From NCBI RefSeq assembly GCF_029360775.1, contig NZ_JARKMZ010000030.1:1-46120 (forward strand): a DNA stretch of 46,120 nt, in the 5' to 3' direction. This DNA is from Daejeonella sp. H1SJ63 (lineage in GTDB: Bacteria > Bacteroidota > Bacteroidia > Sphingobacteriales > Sphingobacteriaceae). The notes under the pieces were generated by a model, which saw nothing but the letters and a program-made list of their open reading frames with translations, made no database searches and was not told the origin of the DNA. A program made the position numbers and the translations under genes. Shown here piece after piece: positions 25,322 to 34,085 of the stretch (position 1 is the stretch's first letter; each line of letters begins with the position of its first letter).

Positions 25322-26409
25322 AAGCGAATTATCCTGCCTTTCCAGAAAATTGTTTTTGTATAATATTTATTGACAGATATTACCGAAATTATTACCAGAC
25401 ATAACAACTGCAGGGGATGCAGAATAACATTCATCAAAACATTTTGTCCTGAGATTAATGATATCATCACCCTGCTTAAAATAATCAATGATAAGGCAAA
25501 CAAAACCAAGTCTGTACTTAAAAAAACAGCGGCGGCAAGCGGACCGATAACAACCAGAAAGAGGTAAAAAAAGAGTCCGAAGACATTATTATTGAAGCCC
25601 GCAAAAAAGTTCTTGCTGAAACCCTTAACCGCTTCTGTAAAGCTTTTGTACATACGGCATTGAATGAAATTATTAGCAAGCAAAGCCTCTCCTTTATATC
25701 CCGAACTTTTCACAATCTTCATAATCTCAATATCTTCAACAACCTTATTCTTTACCTGTTCATGCCATTGATTTACCCGGTAGCTCTCTGCATCAAACAT
25801 CATAAACTGTCCGCTTGCAGCAGAAAAGGAAGGGTTTTTTGAAATTCTGACCAGTCTGAGTGGAAGCAGATTCAAAAGTAAATAATGCATCATCGGAACA
25901 ACAAGACGCTCTCCGAAGCTGAGCATAATCTGATTGGTAAACAAGCTCAGTAAATTCAGGCGATATAATTTCATCCGGTGAAGAGCATTATTTATCAGGC
26001 CATTTTTAATTATCTCATCAGCATCCAGGAAAATAAAATATTTACCTGCAGCAGCGTTAGCAAGCTGATAACATGCATAATTTTTTCCAAGCCAGCCGGC
26101 AGGAAGTACTTCTCCTTTCCGTACACTAAATCTCCTGTCTGTACTGCAAAAACTTTCACAAAGCTGCCAGGTATTATCTGATGAATTGTCATCCAGAATG
26201 ATTACTTCATAATTCTGATAATCCTGAGCCCTGATTGAATGCAATAGATTTAAAATATTTTCAGCCTCATCACGTGCCGGAATTAAAATTGAAATTTTAT
26301 CCTCATAATGCCCGGGCGAATTACCAAGTTTAGGATTCGACAAGAAATTAAAGAGAGTAACCGTAAATCTCAGAATGAGGAAAAAGAAAATCAGATAAAT
26401 CAGTATCAT
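25318..26409 (-). CDS. Membrane family 2 glycosyltransferase, carotenoid-type
   Basis: A 363-residue GT2 glycosyltransferase anchored by one N-terminal helix and about three C-terminal helices. The GT-A core has ISILIPARDEAENI, the nucleotide site LDDNSSDNTW, the DADE metal motif (about residue 130) and a VVEDIEIM acceptor-side motif. The arrangement matches CruC/CrtQ-type enzymes that glucosylate carotenoids at the membrane. Placement between the acyltransferase (2-nt gap) and CruF-like hydratase (4-nt overlap) supports a carotenoid acceptor. The donor sugar cannot be told. Confidence 0.8.
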   Translation of the reverse strand: MILIYLIFFFLILRFTVTLFNFLSNPKLGNSPGHYEDKISILIPARDEAENILNLLHSIRAQDYQNYEVIILDDNSSDNTWQLCESFCSTDRRFSVRKGEVLPAGWLGKNYACYQLANAAAGKYFIFLDADEIIKNGLINNALHRMKLYRLNLLSLFTNQIMLSFGERLVVPMMHYLLLNLLPLRLVRISKNPSFSAASGQFMMFDAESYRVNQWHEQVKNKVVEDIEIMKIVKSSGYKGEALLANNFIQCRMYKSFTEAVKGFSKNFFAGFNNNVFGLFFYLFLVVIGPLAAAVFLSTDLVLFALSLIILSRVMISLISGQNVLMNVILHPLQLLCLVIISVISVNKYYTKTIFWKGRIIRL

Positions 26410-26411
26410 TC

Positions 26412-27035
26412 TTAAATAATATTTGAGATCTGCTTCTGCCTTGAATATTCATAATGCTTGTTATAAGCACTTTTAATTAATTGAAGACTGGTGTATTCAG
26501 CACCCTCCCATTTCTGAAAGTAACATGTAAATACAGGTTTACGATTTTGGAAATAATCAGCAAAACTTGCAGCAAATACATACTGAAAATTCCTGTTGGA
26601 GGAATTGATCAGGTTCATTAAGCCCTTTTCAAATTTAACTTCAGCTACATGTCCGGAATAAAGTTTGCCTTGAGGAAAAATCAGAACCAGATTCTGCGGA
26701 TCATTGAGCAAATTACCGGCAAACTCAAGCGATTGTATCATGCTTCTGGAATTGCTCTTAACAGAAAAGCCTCCCAGATATTTAAGAAACCAGACCGTTT
26801 TATAATTTTCCTCGGAGATCATGACATGGAATTTCTTTCTGAAATACAGTCTGTTGATCTGGAACATCAGAAAACCATCCCACCATGAAAAATGATTAGC
26901 AAGAAGCAGTATAGATCTGTCTTTCCCGAATACTACATGATTGTAATTTAAACCCTCAAAATCAGATTTAATGATCCTGTTGATATACCATGAAAAGAAA
27001 GCGTAAACAATTTTGTTTTTGCGCGGTTCCAGCAT
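26412..27035 (-). CDS. PlsC-like acyltransferase, CruD-like role
   Basis: A 207-residue acyltransferase with the HX4D motif in NHFSWWDGFLM (about residues 47-57) and a block III variant FPQGKLYSG in place of the usual FPEGTR. This places it near the 1-acylglycerol-3-phosphate acyltransferase superfamily but as a divergent, short member. Between a desaturase and a carotenoid glycosyltransferase, it is best read as the enzyme that esterifies the sugar of a carotenoid glycoside with a fatty acid (as CruD does for chlorobactene glucoside). A phospholipid role is the alternative. Confidence 0.72.
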   Translation of the reverse strand: MLEPRKNKIVYAFFSWYINRIIKSDFEGLNYNHVVFGKDRSILLLANHFSWWDGFLMFQINRLYFRKKFHVMISEENYKTVWFLKYLGGFSVKSNSRSMIQSLEFAGNLLNDPQNLVLIFPQGKLYSGHVAEVKFEKGLMNLINSSNRNFQYVFAASFADYFQNRKPVFTCYFQKWEGAEYTSLQLIKSAYNKHYEYSRQKQISNII

Positions 27036-27073
27036 ACCTAAAGATAAAATATTTTCATATTCCCAAAAATCAT

Positions 27074-28534
27074 TTATCCGATCAGATCAGATACAATTTT
27101 GGCTGAAAGCAGAGCCAGGGGAATTCCTCCCCCGGGATGCACACTTCCACCTGCAAAATACAGACCGTCAATGCGGGAAGAAAAATTAGCATGCCTCAGA
27201 AAAGCAGAGAACCGGCTGTTAGAACTGCTTCCATACAATGAGCCCTGATATGAGAATGTTCCTGAGTCGATTGTTCTTGGATCGAGCACCGACTCATACT
27301 TTATAAATTTACTTATATCCTCTCCAAGATTTTTCGATAATTTTTCAATGATATTTTGCCTTGCCTCCTTAATCAGGGTATCCCAATCCTGACCGGTATT
27401 TGCCGGGACATTGATCATTGTAAACCAGTTTTCCCCACCCTCAGGGGCATCATCCGGCTTATATTTGGAAGTAATATTGATATATACTGTAGGATCTTTA
27501 CAGACAGATCTCTCATCCCAGATCTGTCTGAACTCCTCCCGGTAATTCTCAGAAAAGAAAATATTATGCAAGCCCAGTTCAGGAAAGGATCTGCTGATTC
27601 CCCAGTAAAATATCAGTGCCGAGCTGCTTCTTTCCTGCTGAAGGATGCGTCCGGGAATTTTATAACCTTTCAGCAGCTTTTTGTACGTGTACCATACATC
27701 CATATTTGACACAATACAATCAGCTTCATAAATCTTCCCTCCCGAACTTATCCCGGTAACTTGATCAGCCTTTATTAAAATTTCGTCAACATAAGAATTG
27801 TAATGAAAAACAACACCCAGATCAGCGGCCAGCTTCACAAGAGAACTCACAATTGCATACATACCCCCAATCGGGAAATAAGCCCCAAAATACTGCTCAA
27901 AATGTGGAATAACATTTAAGGTTGCCGGTGCTTTATATGGATCAGACCCATTATAAGTAGCGTATCTGTTGAAAAACCGAATGGTTTTTGAATCCCTGAA
28001 CTTACTTTCTATGGCACTGTTCATAGATCGAAAAGCATCGATCTCGGGGAAACGCATTAATGATTTTAATGTTCCGGCATTAAAGTAACTGCTAAATTTA
28101 TGCAATGACCTTTCAAGGAAAACCGAATTAGTGATCTCATAAATTGTTTTACTCTTATCAAGGAAAGTTAGAACTGATTCAGAGCTGTCGGTAGTTTTGG
28201 ATGCAATTTCATTTGCAAATTTTTCAGGATCTGCAAAAGCTTCAATACGTGTGCCGTCTTCATAAAAATACCGGCAAATTGTATCCAGCTTTTTGTATTT
28301 AAAATAAGCTCCCGGATTTTTTCCTGCAAGCAGAAAGAGTTCATTTACATATTGGGGCATGGTAAATAAACTTGGGCCGGTATCAAATCGATAGCCATCC
28401 TGCCTGATCTCAGAGAGTTTGCCTCCGGGACCAGATGCTGCTTCAAAAACCTGAACCTGATAGCCTTTTACAGCCAGGCGGATTGATGAAGCGATACCGG
28501 CAATACCTGCACCAATGATAATTGCTTTGGACAT
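27074..28534 (-). CDS. CrtD/CrtI-family carotenoid desaturase
   Basis: A 486-residue FAD-dependent carotenoid desaturase. The dinucleotide loop IIGAGIAGIASSIRLAVKG opens the protein. SGPGGKLSEIRQDGYRFDTG and the C-terminal GLYFAGGSVHPGGGIPLAL are classic for CrtI/CrtD/CrtN. Bacteroidota CrtI and CrtD are similar in size. The tight linkage to a CruF-like hydratase, and no crtB beside it, favours CrtD (1-hydroxycarotenoid 3,4-desaturase), but CrtI cannot be excluded from sequence alone. It is the first gene of the carotenoid operon. A hairpin CAGATT/AATCTG lies just upstream (about 28586-28602). Confidence 0.82.
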   Translation of the reverse strand: MSKAIIIGAGIAGIASSIRLAVKGYQVQVFEAASGPGGKLSEIRQDGYRFDTGPSLFTMPQYVNELFLLAGKNPGAYFKYKKLDTICRYFYEDGTRIEAFADPEKFANEIASKTTDSSESVLTFLDKSKTIYEITNSVFLERSLHKFSSYFNAGTLKSLMRFPEIDAFRSMNSAIESKFRDSKTIRFFNRYATYNGSDPYKAPATLNVIPHFEQYFGAYFPIGGMYAIVSSLVKLAADLGVVFHYNSYVDEILIKADQVTGISSGGKIYEADCIVSNMDVWYTYKKLLKGYKIPGRILQQERSSSALIFYWGISRSFPELGLHNIFFSENYREEFRQIWDERSVCKDPTVYINITSKYKPDDAPEGGENWFTMINVPANTGQDWDTLIKEARQNIIEKLSKNLGEDISKFIKYESVLDPRTIDSGTFSYQGSLYGSSSNSRFSAFLRHANFSSRIDGLYFAGGSVHPGGGIPLALLSAKIVSDLIG

Positions 28535-28623
28535 GCAACGAAATTACATTATTTCTCTCCTCCGCAATTGTCTCCGAACAAATATGACCAGATTATTAAA
28601 ATCTGACCGTGAAACCTTTACTA

Positions 28624-29073
28624 TTATTTCATCTTATGATCTTTCAGCAACTGATCTACTGAATATGGCCCGGAACCAACAATCCAGAAAAGGATCAGTA
28701 ACATAAGTACAATTACCGATAACCATAGCTCAGAATTTAATGCCGAAAAGCCTTTCGTTAAATTAACGAAAAATACCGCTCCAAGCAGAATTGGAATTTG
28801 TACTACTGTTGCAAACCGGGTTACAAGCCCGACCGTAATCAATACCCCACCCACCAGGTGAGCAAATGCCACGGTATGAACAAGCGCCATAACCATAAGG
28901 CCGGAAAAACCAAAAGTATTGTTCTGCAATATCCAATCTTTCTGAGCTTCAGTATCAGCTATAAAAGCAAGACCTTTACTAAGAATTAAGAGTCCGAGAA
29001 CAATACGAATCAGATCGAGCCACTTAGCGTGATGCACATCGCCCCAGTGCTCTATTTTTTGAACCAAGTTCAT
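28624..29073 (-). CDS. DoxX family membrane protein
   Basis: A 149-residue DoxX-family protein with four predicted membrane helices: LDLIRIVLGLLILSKGLAFI, GLMVMALVHTVAFAHLVGGV, VVQIPILLGAVFFVNL and ELWLSVIVLMLLILFWIVG. Named for a thiosulfate:quinone oxidoreductase subunit, most members have no proven function. The start at 29073 is fixed by a perfect AGGAGG (29079-29084) five bases upstream, unusual in this genome type, in preference to an in-frame ATG at 29109. It stands alone between the carotenoid operon and dacB. Confidence 0.85.
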   Translation of the reverse strand: MNLVQKIEHWGDVHHAKWLDLIRIVLGLLILSKGLAFIADTEAQKDWILQNNTFGFSGLMVMALVHTVAFAHLVGGVLITVGLVTRFATVVQIPILLGAVFFVNLTKGFSALNSELWLSVIVLMLLILFWIVGSGPYSVDQLLKDHKMK

Positions 29074-29147
29074 ATAAACCTCCTTTTTTAACAGGCTGAT
29101 TACATTCAAGTTACAAAAAAATATTGAGATTTTATGTATTTATACCA

Positions 29148-30557
29148 TTATTTGAGCGTATTTAAAACGCTAAACATTTTCTGTCTCACAGAAGAACTGC
29201 TACCACTATAGTTATTAACGATAAAAGAAAATACCAAAGGAGTACCCGATGCGCCGGTATGATATCCGGTATAAGCCAGAACATCACTGATACTGCCGCT
29301 TTTCATTTTCATACTGTTGTAGATTGGCAGGCTCTCATAAAAACTATCAAACCATGGTTCACGCTTTACTGATTGTAAAATACGGGCCATAGCCATTGTG
29401 GTTATACGGTTGGCAGGCGATAAACCACTGCCATCATAAATATTCATCGCTGCCGGTTCAATACCTGCTTTTTGCTCCCAGAATTTTTTAACAAACTCTA
29501 CAGATTTAGCTGTGCTGCTTTCTTTAGCCTGCTTCCATCCAATAGTTTTAATTAAATGTTCGCCAAAGAGATTGACACTCTTACGGTTAAACCAGTAAAC
29601 GACCTTTTCAAGCGAAGGCGAAGTATGTATATCAATAATTTTTGACTGTGGAATAAATGTCTCCTTATTGGCAATCAGTGTTCTTGCTGTAACAACTCCC
29701 TTAGAAACCTGAATATCAGCCTGCTTCAGCCTGTTCATCAAATGATATGCAAGATCATAAGCAGGATCAGGTACAGAAGCTGAAATGACTTTATTCAGAT
29801 CTGCCCCATAGGTTCCTCTTAAATAAACTACTGTTGAATATGGTGCCGAATATGCATAAACATTATCACCGGTTCCTGCAGCACCCGTAAGCACTTCATT
29901 CACTATTTTAAGATAATCCATCCCGGGCCGGGTACTTATCAGTTGAGCCGGTGATCCAACCCTTCCAGGTTTAAAGATGAGGTCAAACTGATTTTCACGC
30001 CAGCTAAGTGAAGATGGGCCTGCACCATAATAGTTGCCAATGTCTTGCCATGTCCATCCACCCGGCAGGGTTTCTGTCCCAAAAAGACGATCATCCGCTA
30101 TAATATTTCCGGCAATTTGTTTAATACCTGAACGAATCAGCGCATCGGTCCATTTCTGCAATATCAGCTCACTTCGGCTCTGATCATACCGATCACTTCC
30201 AAGTACCGGATCACCACCTCCTGTAATGATCAGATCACCATTCAGTGTTCCGTTTGCCAGAATTGTACCCGAATAGCCCAAAGTTGTTTCCCAGGTAAAG
30301 TCCTTGCCCAGAACATAATATGCAGTGGCAGAGGTGATGGTCTTCAGGGTTGATGCACTTGCCAGACCGGTATTCCCATTTGCAGAAAATATTACCGCAC
30401 CGGTTTCTGCATTCAATACCGTAAGCGAGCTGCTCGCATATTTCAAGTTCGGATCAGATTCAAAAGTGCTGTAGGCATTCTCAATCTTTTGCCTGATTGT
30501 CTGCGCAGAACTGCAGATGGAATAAAATAGTAAAAATGAGAAAAGGTAATATCGCAT
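29148..30557 (-). CDS. dacB: D-Ala-D-Ala carboxypeptidase/endopeptidase (PBP4 type)
   Basis: A 469-residue periplasmic class C penicillin-binding protein that trims or cleaves peptidoglycan peptide bridges. A Sec signal (YYLFSFLLFYSICSSAQ) is followed by the catalytic SxxK as STLK (Ser69, Lys72). The SxN motif is in SGLSPANRI, and the third motif reads KSG (MKMKSGSIS) where KTG is usual, a conservative change. About 200 residues separate SxxK and SxN, as expected for DacB's inserted domains. A GGAGG (30564-30568) sits 6 nt before the ATG. It is monocistronic. Confidence 0.92.
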   Translation of the reverse strand: MRYYLFSFLLFYSICSSAQTIRQKIENAYSTFESDPNLKYASSSLTVLNAETGAVIFSANGNTGLASASTLKTITSATAYYVLGKDFTWETTLGYSGTILANGTLNGDLIITGGGDPVLGSDRYDQSRSELILQKWTDALIRSGIKQIAGNIIADDRLFGTETLPGGWTWQDIGNYYGAGPSSLSWRENQFDLIFKPGRVGSPAQLISTRPGMDYLKIVNEVLTGAAGTGDNVYAYSAPYSTVVYLRGTYGADLNKVISASVPDPAYDLAYHLMNRLKQADIQVSKGVVTARTLIANKETFIPQSKIIDIHTSPSLEKVVYWFNRKSVNLFGEHLIKTIGWKQAKESSTAKSVEFVKKFWEQKAGIEPAAMNIYDGSGLSPANRITTMAMARILQSVKREPWFDSFYESLPIYNSMKMKSGSISDVLAYTGYHTGASGTPLVFSFIVNNYSGSSSSVRQKMFSVLNTLK

Positions 30558-30670
30558 TGAGGGCCTCCGTCAGTGTCTTTAAAGTTTATAAAACAGGCAG
30601 GTACAGGTTTCTGGTTCTAATCCAAAAACACAAGACAAAATAAGAGAAAAAACCTGAGAAAAGAGCCTGA

Positions 30671-30699
30671 ACAAAATGAGCAGATCAGCTCAGTTTTGT
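30671..30699 (-). terminator. Stem-loop ending the long catabolic operon
   Basis: Arms ACAAAATGAGC (30671-30681) and GCTCAGTTTTGT (30688-30699) pair with one bulge around a 6-nt loop. Read leftward the stem ends in ATTTTGTTC, a modest U-tract. It lies 16 nt past the glycerate kinase stop and before dacB. Confidence 0.5.
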
Positions 30700-30715
30700 G
30701 AATACTATTAAGCTT

Positions 30716-31849
30716 TTACTTTAACAAACTGATCAAACTCCCCGCAGCCTTAGCTGTTCTGATCAGATTGGAAGCAGTAAATTTCATAGCTGAGGCTAAA
30801 TCCTCAGGCTGATTACCAATAGCCAGAAGGACGTTAAAATACTTATTCATTTCCGGCTGATCAATCAGCGGTACTTTGCCGGCAAACCCGATTACAGGTA
30901 TACCTTTCTCCTTAGCATATTTCGCTACTGCAAAGGGACCTTTGCCCTGTAATGTCTGCTCATCCAGACTGCCTTCTCCGGTTATAAGAAGGTCAGCGTT
31001 TTTAAGACTTGCAGAAAAACCGGTTAGTTTCAGAAAATGTTCGGCTCCATTCAGCAATTCGGCATCCAATAAGGCATTCAGACTTGCAGCAACGCCTCCG
31101 GCTGCACCTCCATGAACAATTTCATTCATTCTCTTTCCATTGAGCTTAAAAACACAATCAGAAAGTTTTGCCAGTGCCGCATCCAGAACAGGCACATCTT
31201 CGGGTCGGGCACCTTTCTGCGGACCAAAAACTGCTGCTGCACCATTTGATCCCAGCAAAAGATTGTCCACATCACAAAGCACCGTGATTCTGCAATCAAA
31301 TATTCTCTGATCTATTTCTGAAAGATCAACAGAGTTTAAATACTTTAAATTTTCGGATAGTGCATTGATGTGTTTACCATTCACATCCAGAAATTGTACA
31401 CCAAGGGCACTTAAAATCCCAATCCCACCATCAACCGTTGCTGATCCACCAAGACCAATTACAATAGATTTTACTCCTCTGTCAAGAGCATATCTGATCA
31501 ATTCACCTGTACCGAAAGAAGACGCTTTTAAGGGGTTTCTTTCATCTTCACGGAGAATCCGGATACCGGAAGCATCAGCCATTTCAATCACAGCAGTTTT
31601 GCCCTGATCTATGATACCCACAGGAGCTCTGATTATTCGGCCAAGAGGATCATGAACATTGTACTCATGCCATAAACCCTGGCATTTCTCTACGATCAGG
31701 CGACCTGTACCATCTCCGCCATCAGCAATAGGAAAACATTCAGTACTGCAATTCAGTCCACTGCGGATGAGCCCTTCACGGATTGCATCTGCACTTTCCT
31801 GTGCAGTCAGACTATTCTTAAAAGCATTTGGAGCAATCAGAATATGCAT
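30716..31849 (-). CDS. glxK: Glycerate kinase
   Basis: A 377-residue glycerate kinase of the GlxK/GarK family, which phosphorylates glycerate with ATP, usually giving 2-phosphoglycerate. Recognisable are IAPNAFKNSLTAQESADAI at the N-terminus, PIADGGDGTG, IGLGGSATVDGGIGILSALG, and LLITGEGSLDEQTLQGK. It is cytoplasmic. It is the last gene of the leftward catabolic run, one base after a RidA-like gene, and would send a C3 acid into lower glycolysis. With a 2-hydroxyacid dehydrogenase in the same run it suggests hydroxypyruvate or glyceraldehyde-derived glycerate as an intermediate. Confidence 0.93.
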   Translation of the reverse strand: MHILIAPNAFKNSLTAQESADAIREGLIRSGLNCSTECFPIADGGDGTGRLIVEKCQGLWHEYNVHDPLGRIIRAPVGIIDQGKTAVIEMADASGIRILREDERNPLKASSFGTGELIRYALDRGVKSIVIGLGGSATVDGGIGILSALGVQFLDVNGKHINALSENLKYLNSVDLSEIDQRIFDCRITVLCDVDNLLLGSNGAAAVFGPQKGARPEDVPVLDAALAKLSDCVFKLNGKRMNEIVHGGAAGGVAASLNALLDAELLNGAEHFLKLTGFSASLKNADLLITGEGSLDEQTLQGKGPFAVAKYAKEKGIPVIGFAGKVPLIDQPEMNKYFNVLLAIGNQPEDLASAMKFTASNLIRTAKAAGSLISLLK

Positions 31850-31850
31850 T

Positions 31851-32396
31851 TTATTGCTCTACTTCCACTACCATCTCGATTTCAACAGCCATACCTGCAG
31901 GTAATGCGTTCATACCCACAGCAGAACGGGCGTGTTTACCTTTTTCGCCAAAAACCGCAACCATCATGTCAGAGAAAGCATTTATTACCTTAGGCTGATC
32001 CTTAAATTCAGGTACAGACTGAACCATTCCCAATACTTTAACAATTCTTTTCACCTTGCTGAGATCACCAATTTCTGCTTTAAGACTCGACAATAAAGCG
32101 ATACCCGTTAAACGGGCAGCTTCCTGGCCCTGCTCCAGAGTAAGATCGGCTCCCAATGTTCCGGTAACGCGTCCACCTCCCGGCAATTCAGGTCCGTGTC
32201 CGGATGTGAACACCAGATTACCGGCACGCACAGTTTTAACATAATTAGCCATTGGTGCACTCGGTGCAGATAAGGTAATATTTAACTCTTTCAAACGCTT
32301 ATCAAAGTCAATGGTTTCTGCCTTCTTTTCTTCCTGTGCAGGTTTACATGCGAACAGAGCTACAGCGATGAATGATAAAATAAAATACTTTTTCAT
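31851..32396 (-). CDS. RidA-family lipoprotein, copy 1
   Basis: A 181-residue exported RidA (YjgF/YER057c/UK114) protein. A lipoprotein signal with lipobox LFAC (Cys17) and a short charged linker precede a complete RidA domain with GNLVFTSGHGPELPGG, EAARLTGIALLSSLKAEIGDL, and the C-terminal HARSAVGMNALPAGMAVE, which supplies the conserved arginine that holds the substrate carboxylate. Cytoplasmic RidA hydrolyses reactive enamines/imines released by PLP enzymes. Here the domain is probably on the periplasmic side. It is one base from glycerate kinase and a tandem paralogue of the next gene. Confidence 0.88.
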   Translation of the reverse strand: MKKYFILSFIAVALFACKPAQEEKKAETIDFDKRLKELNITLSAPSAPMANYVKTVRAGNLVFTSGHGPELPGGGRVTGTLGADLTLEQGQEAARLTGIALLSSLKAEIGDLSKVKRIVKVLGMVQSVPEFKDQPKVINAFSDMMVAVFGEKGKHARSAVGMNALPAGMAVEIEMVVEVEQ

Positions 32397-32440
32397 GATG
32401 TTAATTTTAGGATTAATTTAAAGAAACAGGCTATATAAAA

Positions 32441-32487
32441 TTAATGCTGATCAGCTAAATCACAAAGAGAAAGCAGATCAGCATTAA
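32441..32487. repeat. 12-bp perfect inverted repeat between the ridA genes
   Basis: TTAATGCTGATC (32441-32452) and GATCAGCATTAA (32476-32487) are exactly complementary with a 23-nt spacer. It sits in the 114-nt gap between the two RidA genes. On the minus strand the stem is followed by TTTTATA, so it could act as a weak terminator or a stabilising 3' end for the upstream part of the transcript. Confidence 0.55.
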
Positions 32488-32510
32488 ACATTCAGCTAAG
32501 GAAAAAATTC

Positions 32511-33074
32511 TTATTCTTCCACCTCAACGATCATCTCGATCTCTACAGCGATATTCCCTGGTAATGCAACCATACCCACAGCAGAACGTGCATGCTTTCC
32601 TTTTTCGCCAAATACCGCCACCATCATGTCAGAAAATGCATTCATTACTTTAGGCTGATCCTTAAATTCAGGAGTAGACTGCACCATTCCAAGAACTTTA
32701 ACCACTCTTTTCACTTTACTTAAATCACCAATTTCCTTTTTAAGGCTTGATAATAAAGCGATACCGGTTAAACGGGCAGCTTCCTGACCCTGCTCAATGG
32801 TAAGGTCGCCACCAACTACTCCCTGTAAGGTTCCGCCTTCAGGTTTATCCGGACCATGACCAGAAGTGTAAACCAGATTACCAACACGTACAGTTTTCAC
32901 AAAGTTGGCAGTTGGCACAGATGGTTCTACCAGTTGAATATTTAACTCCTTCAAACGTGCCTCTATGTCAACAGCAGGTGCAGCAGCAGTTTCCTGTTTT
33001 GCTGAATCTTCTTTTTTAGGACTGCAGCTAACTAAAGCGATTGACAGAAGGAATAATAAAGAGTACTTTTTCAT
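32511..33074 (-). CDS. RidA-family lipoprotein, copy 2
   Basis: A 187-residue paralogue of the preceding RidA lipoprotein. The signal ends in lipobox LVSC (Cys17), followed by an alanine/acid-rich linker and a full RidA domain: GNLVYTSGHGPDKPEGG, EAARLTGIALLSSLKKEIGDL and HARSAVGMVALPGNIAVE with the conserved arginine. The two copies are very similar along the domain but differ in linker and several loops, so this is an old tandem duplication rather than an assembly repeat. It starts 21 nt after the 2-hydroxyacid dehydrogenase stop. Confidence 0.88.
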   Translation of the reverse strand: MKKYSLLFLLSIALVSCSPKKEDSAKQETAAAPAVDIEARLKELNIQLVEPSVPTANFVKTVRVGNLVYTSGHGPDKPEGGTLQGVVGGDLTIEQGQEAARLTGIALLSSLKKEIGDLSKVKRVVKVLGMVQSTPEFKDQPKVMNAFSDMMVAVFGEKGKHARSAVGMVALPGNIAVEIEMIVEVEE

Positions 33075-33095
33075 AATTGTTTAATTTTTAAATTG

Positions 33096-34055
33096 TTACT
33101 TGTTTACAATATTGACTGGATTTCCATTCAGGAATGAAGATAAATTATTTTCTGCAATTCCCATCAATCTGGCTCTGGCTTCTTTCGTTGCCCAGGCAAT
33201 ATGAGGGGTAATCAGGCAGTTTTTTGCTTTGAACAAAGGATTGTTTTCTGAAGGCGGTTCAACCGAAAGCACATCGATTCCGGCACCGGCAATTACCCCG
33301 GCATTCAGTGCATCAGCAAGATCCTGATCAACCATCAGCGGACCTCTGGATGTATTCAGAAAGAATGCTGTTTTCTTCATCAATTTTAAGGACTCCTTAT
33401 TAATCATTCCCTGAGTTTCCGGAAATAAAGGACAGTGAATACTTACCACATCAGAGTCTGTAAGCAATTCATTCAAACCTGCCCATCTGAAATTCTTGCG
33501 ATGCGACTGATCGCTCTGCCTTCTGGAGTATGCAATTACATTCATTCCGAAAGCTGCAGCAACATCAGCCACTTTTTGCCCGATCATTCCAAAGCCAATT
33601 ATACCAATATTTTTATCTGCGAGCTCAACCAATGGATGATTCCAATAACAAAAATCAGGCGAAGCAGCCCATCCGCCATCAAATACCGAGTCGCTATGAC
33701 TTTGAACATGCTGACATAATTCGAGAAGAAGGGCAAATGTCATCTGTACTACCGAAGCAGTTCCATATCCCGGCACATTGGCAACAAGAATTCCTTTCTT
33801 TTTAGCATAGTCAACATCAACCACATTATAACCTGTGGCCAGTACCCCTATATATTTCAGATCAGGAAGATGCTCCAAAATGTTTTCCCTGAGCGGCGTC
33901 TTATTGGTAAATACAATCTCAGCACCCCGGCAACGTTCCAGAATCTGACTTTCGGGTGTCCTGTCATGAACCTGCAGTTCACCATACTGCTTTATCCCCT
34001 CCCAGTTAAGATCTCCGGGATTTAAAGTATAACCGTCTAATACAACTAATTTCAT
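33096..34055 (-). CDS. D-2-hydroxyacid dehydrogenase (glycerate/hydroxypyruvate type)
   Basis: A 319-residue NAD(P)-dependent dehydrogenase that interconverts 2-keto and D-2-hydroxy acids. The NAD loop is IGIIGFGMIGQKVAD (about 148-162). The catalytic arginine is in NTSRGPLMVDQ, the glutamate in DVLSVEPP and the histidine in TPHIAWATKEA. The N-terminal GVLATGYNVVDVDYA resembles glycerate dehydrogenase/hydroxypyruvate reductase. It is cytoplasmic. With glycerate kinase downstream, reduction of hydroxypyruvate to glycerate is the simplest reading, but substrate range in this family is broad. Confidence 0.87.
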   Translation of the reverse strand: MKLVVLDGYTLNPGDLNWEGIKQYGELQVHDRTPESQILERCRGAEIVFTNKTPLRENILEHLPDLKYIGVLATGYNVVDVDYAKKKGILVANVPGYGTASVVQMTFALLLELCQHVQSHSDSVFDGGWAASPDFCYWNHPLVELADKNIGIIGFGMIGQKVADVAAAFGMNVIAYSRRQSDQSHRKNFRWAGLNELLTDSDVVSIHCPLFPETQGMINKESLKLMKKTAFFLNTSRGPLMVDQDLADALNAGVIAGAGIDVLSVEPPSENNPLFKAKNCLITPHIAWATKEARARLMGIAENNLSSFLNGNPVNIVNK

Positions 34056-34085
34056 TCTGTAAATATTTGTTCCCTTTTTAAATTC

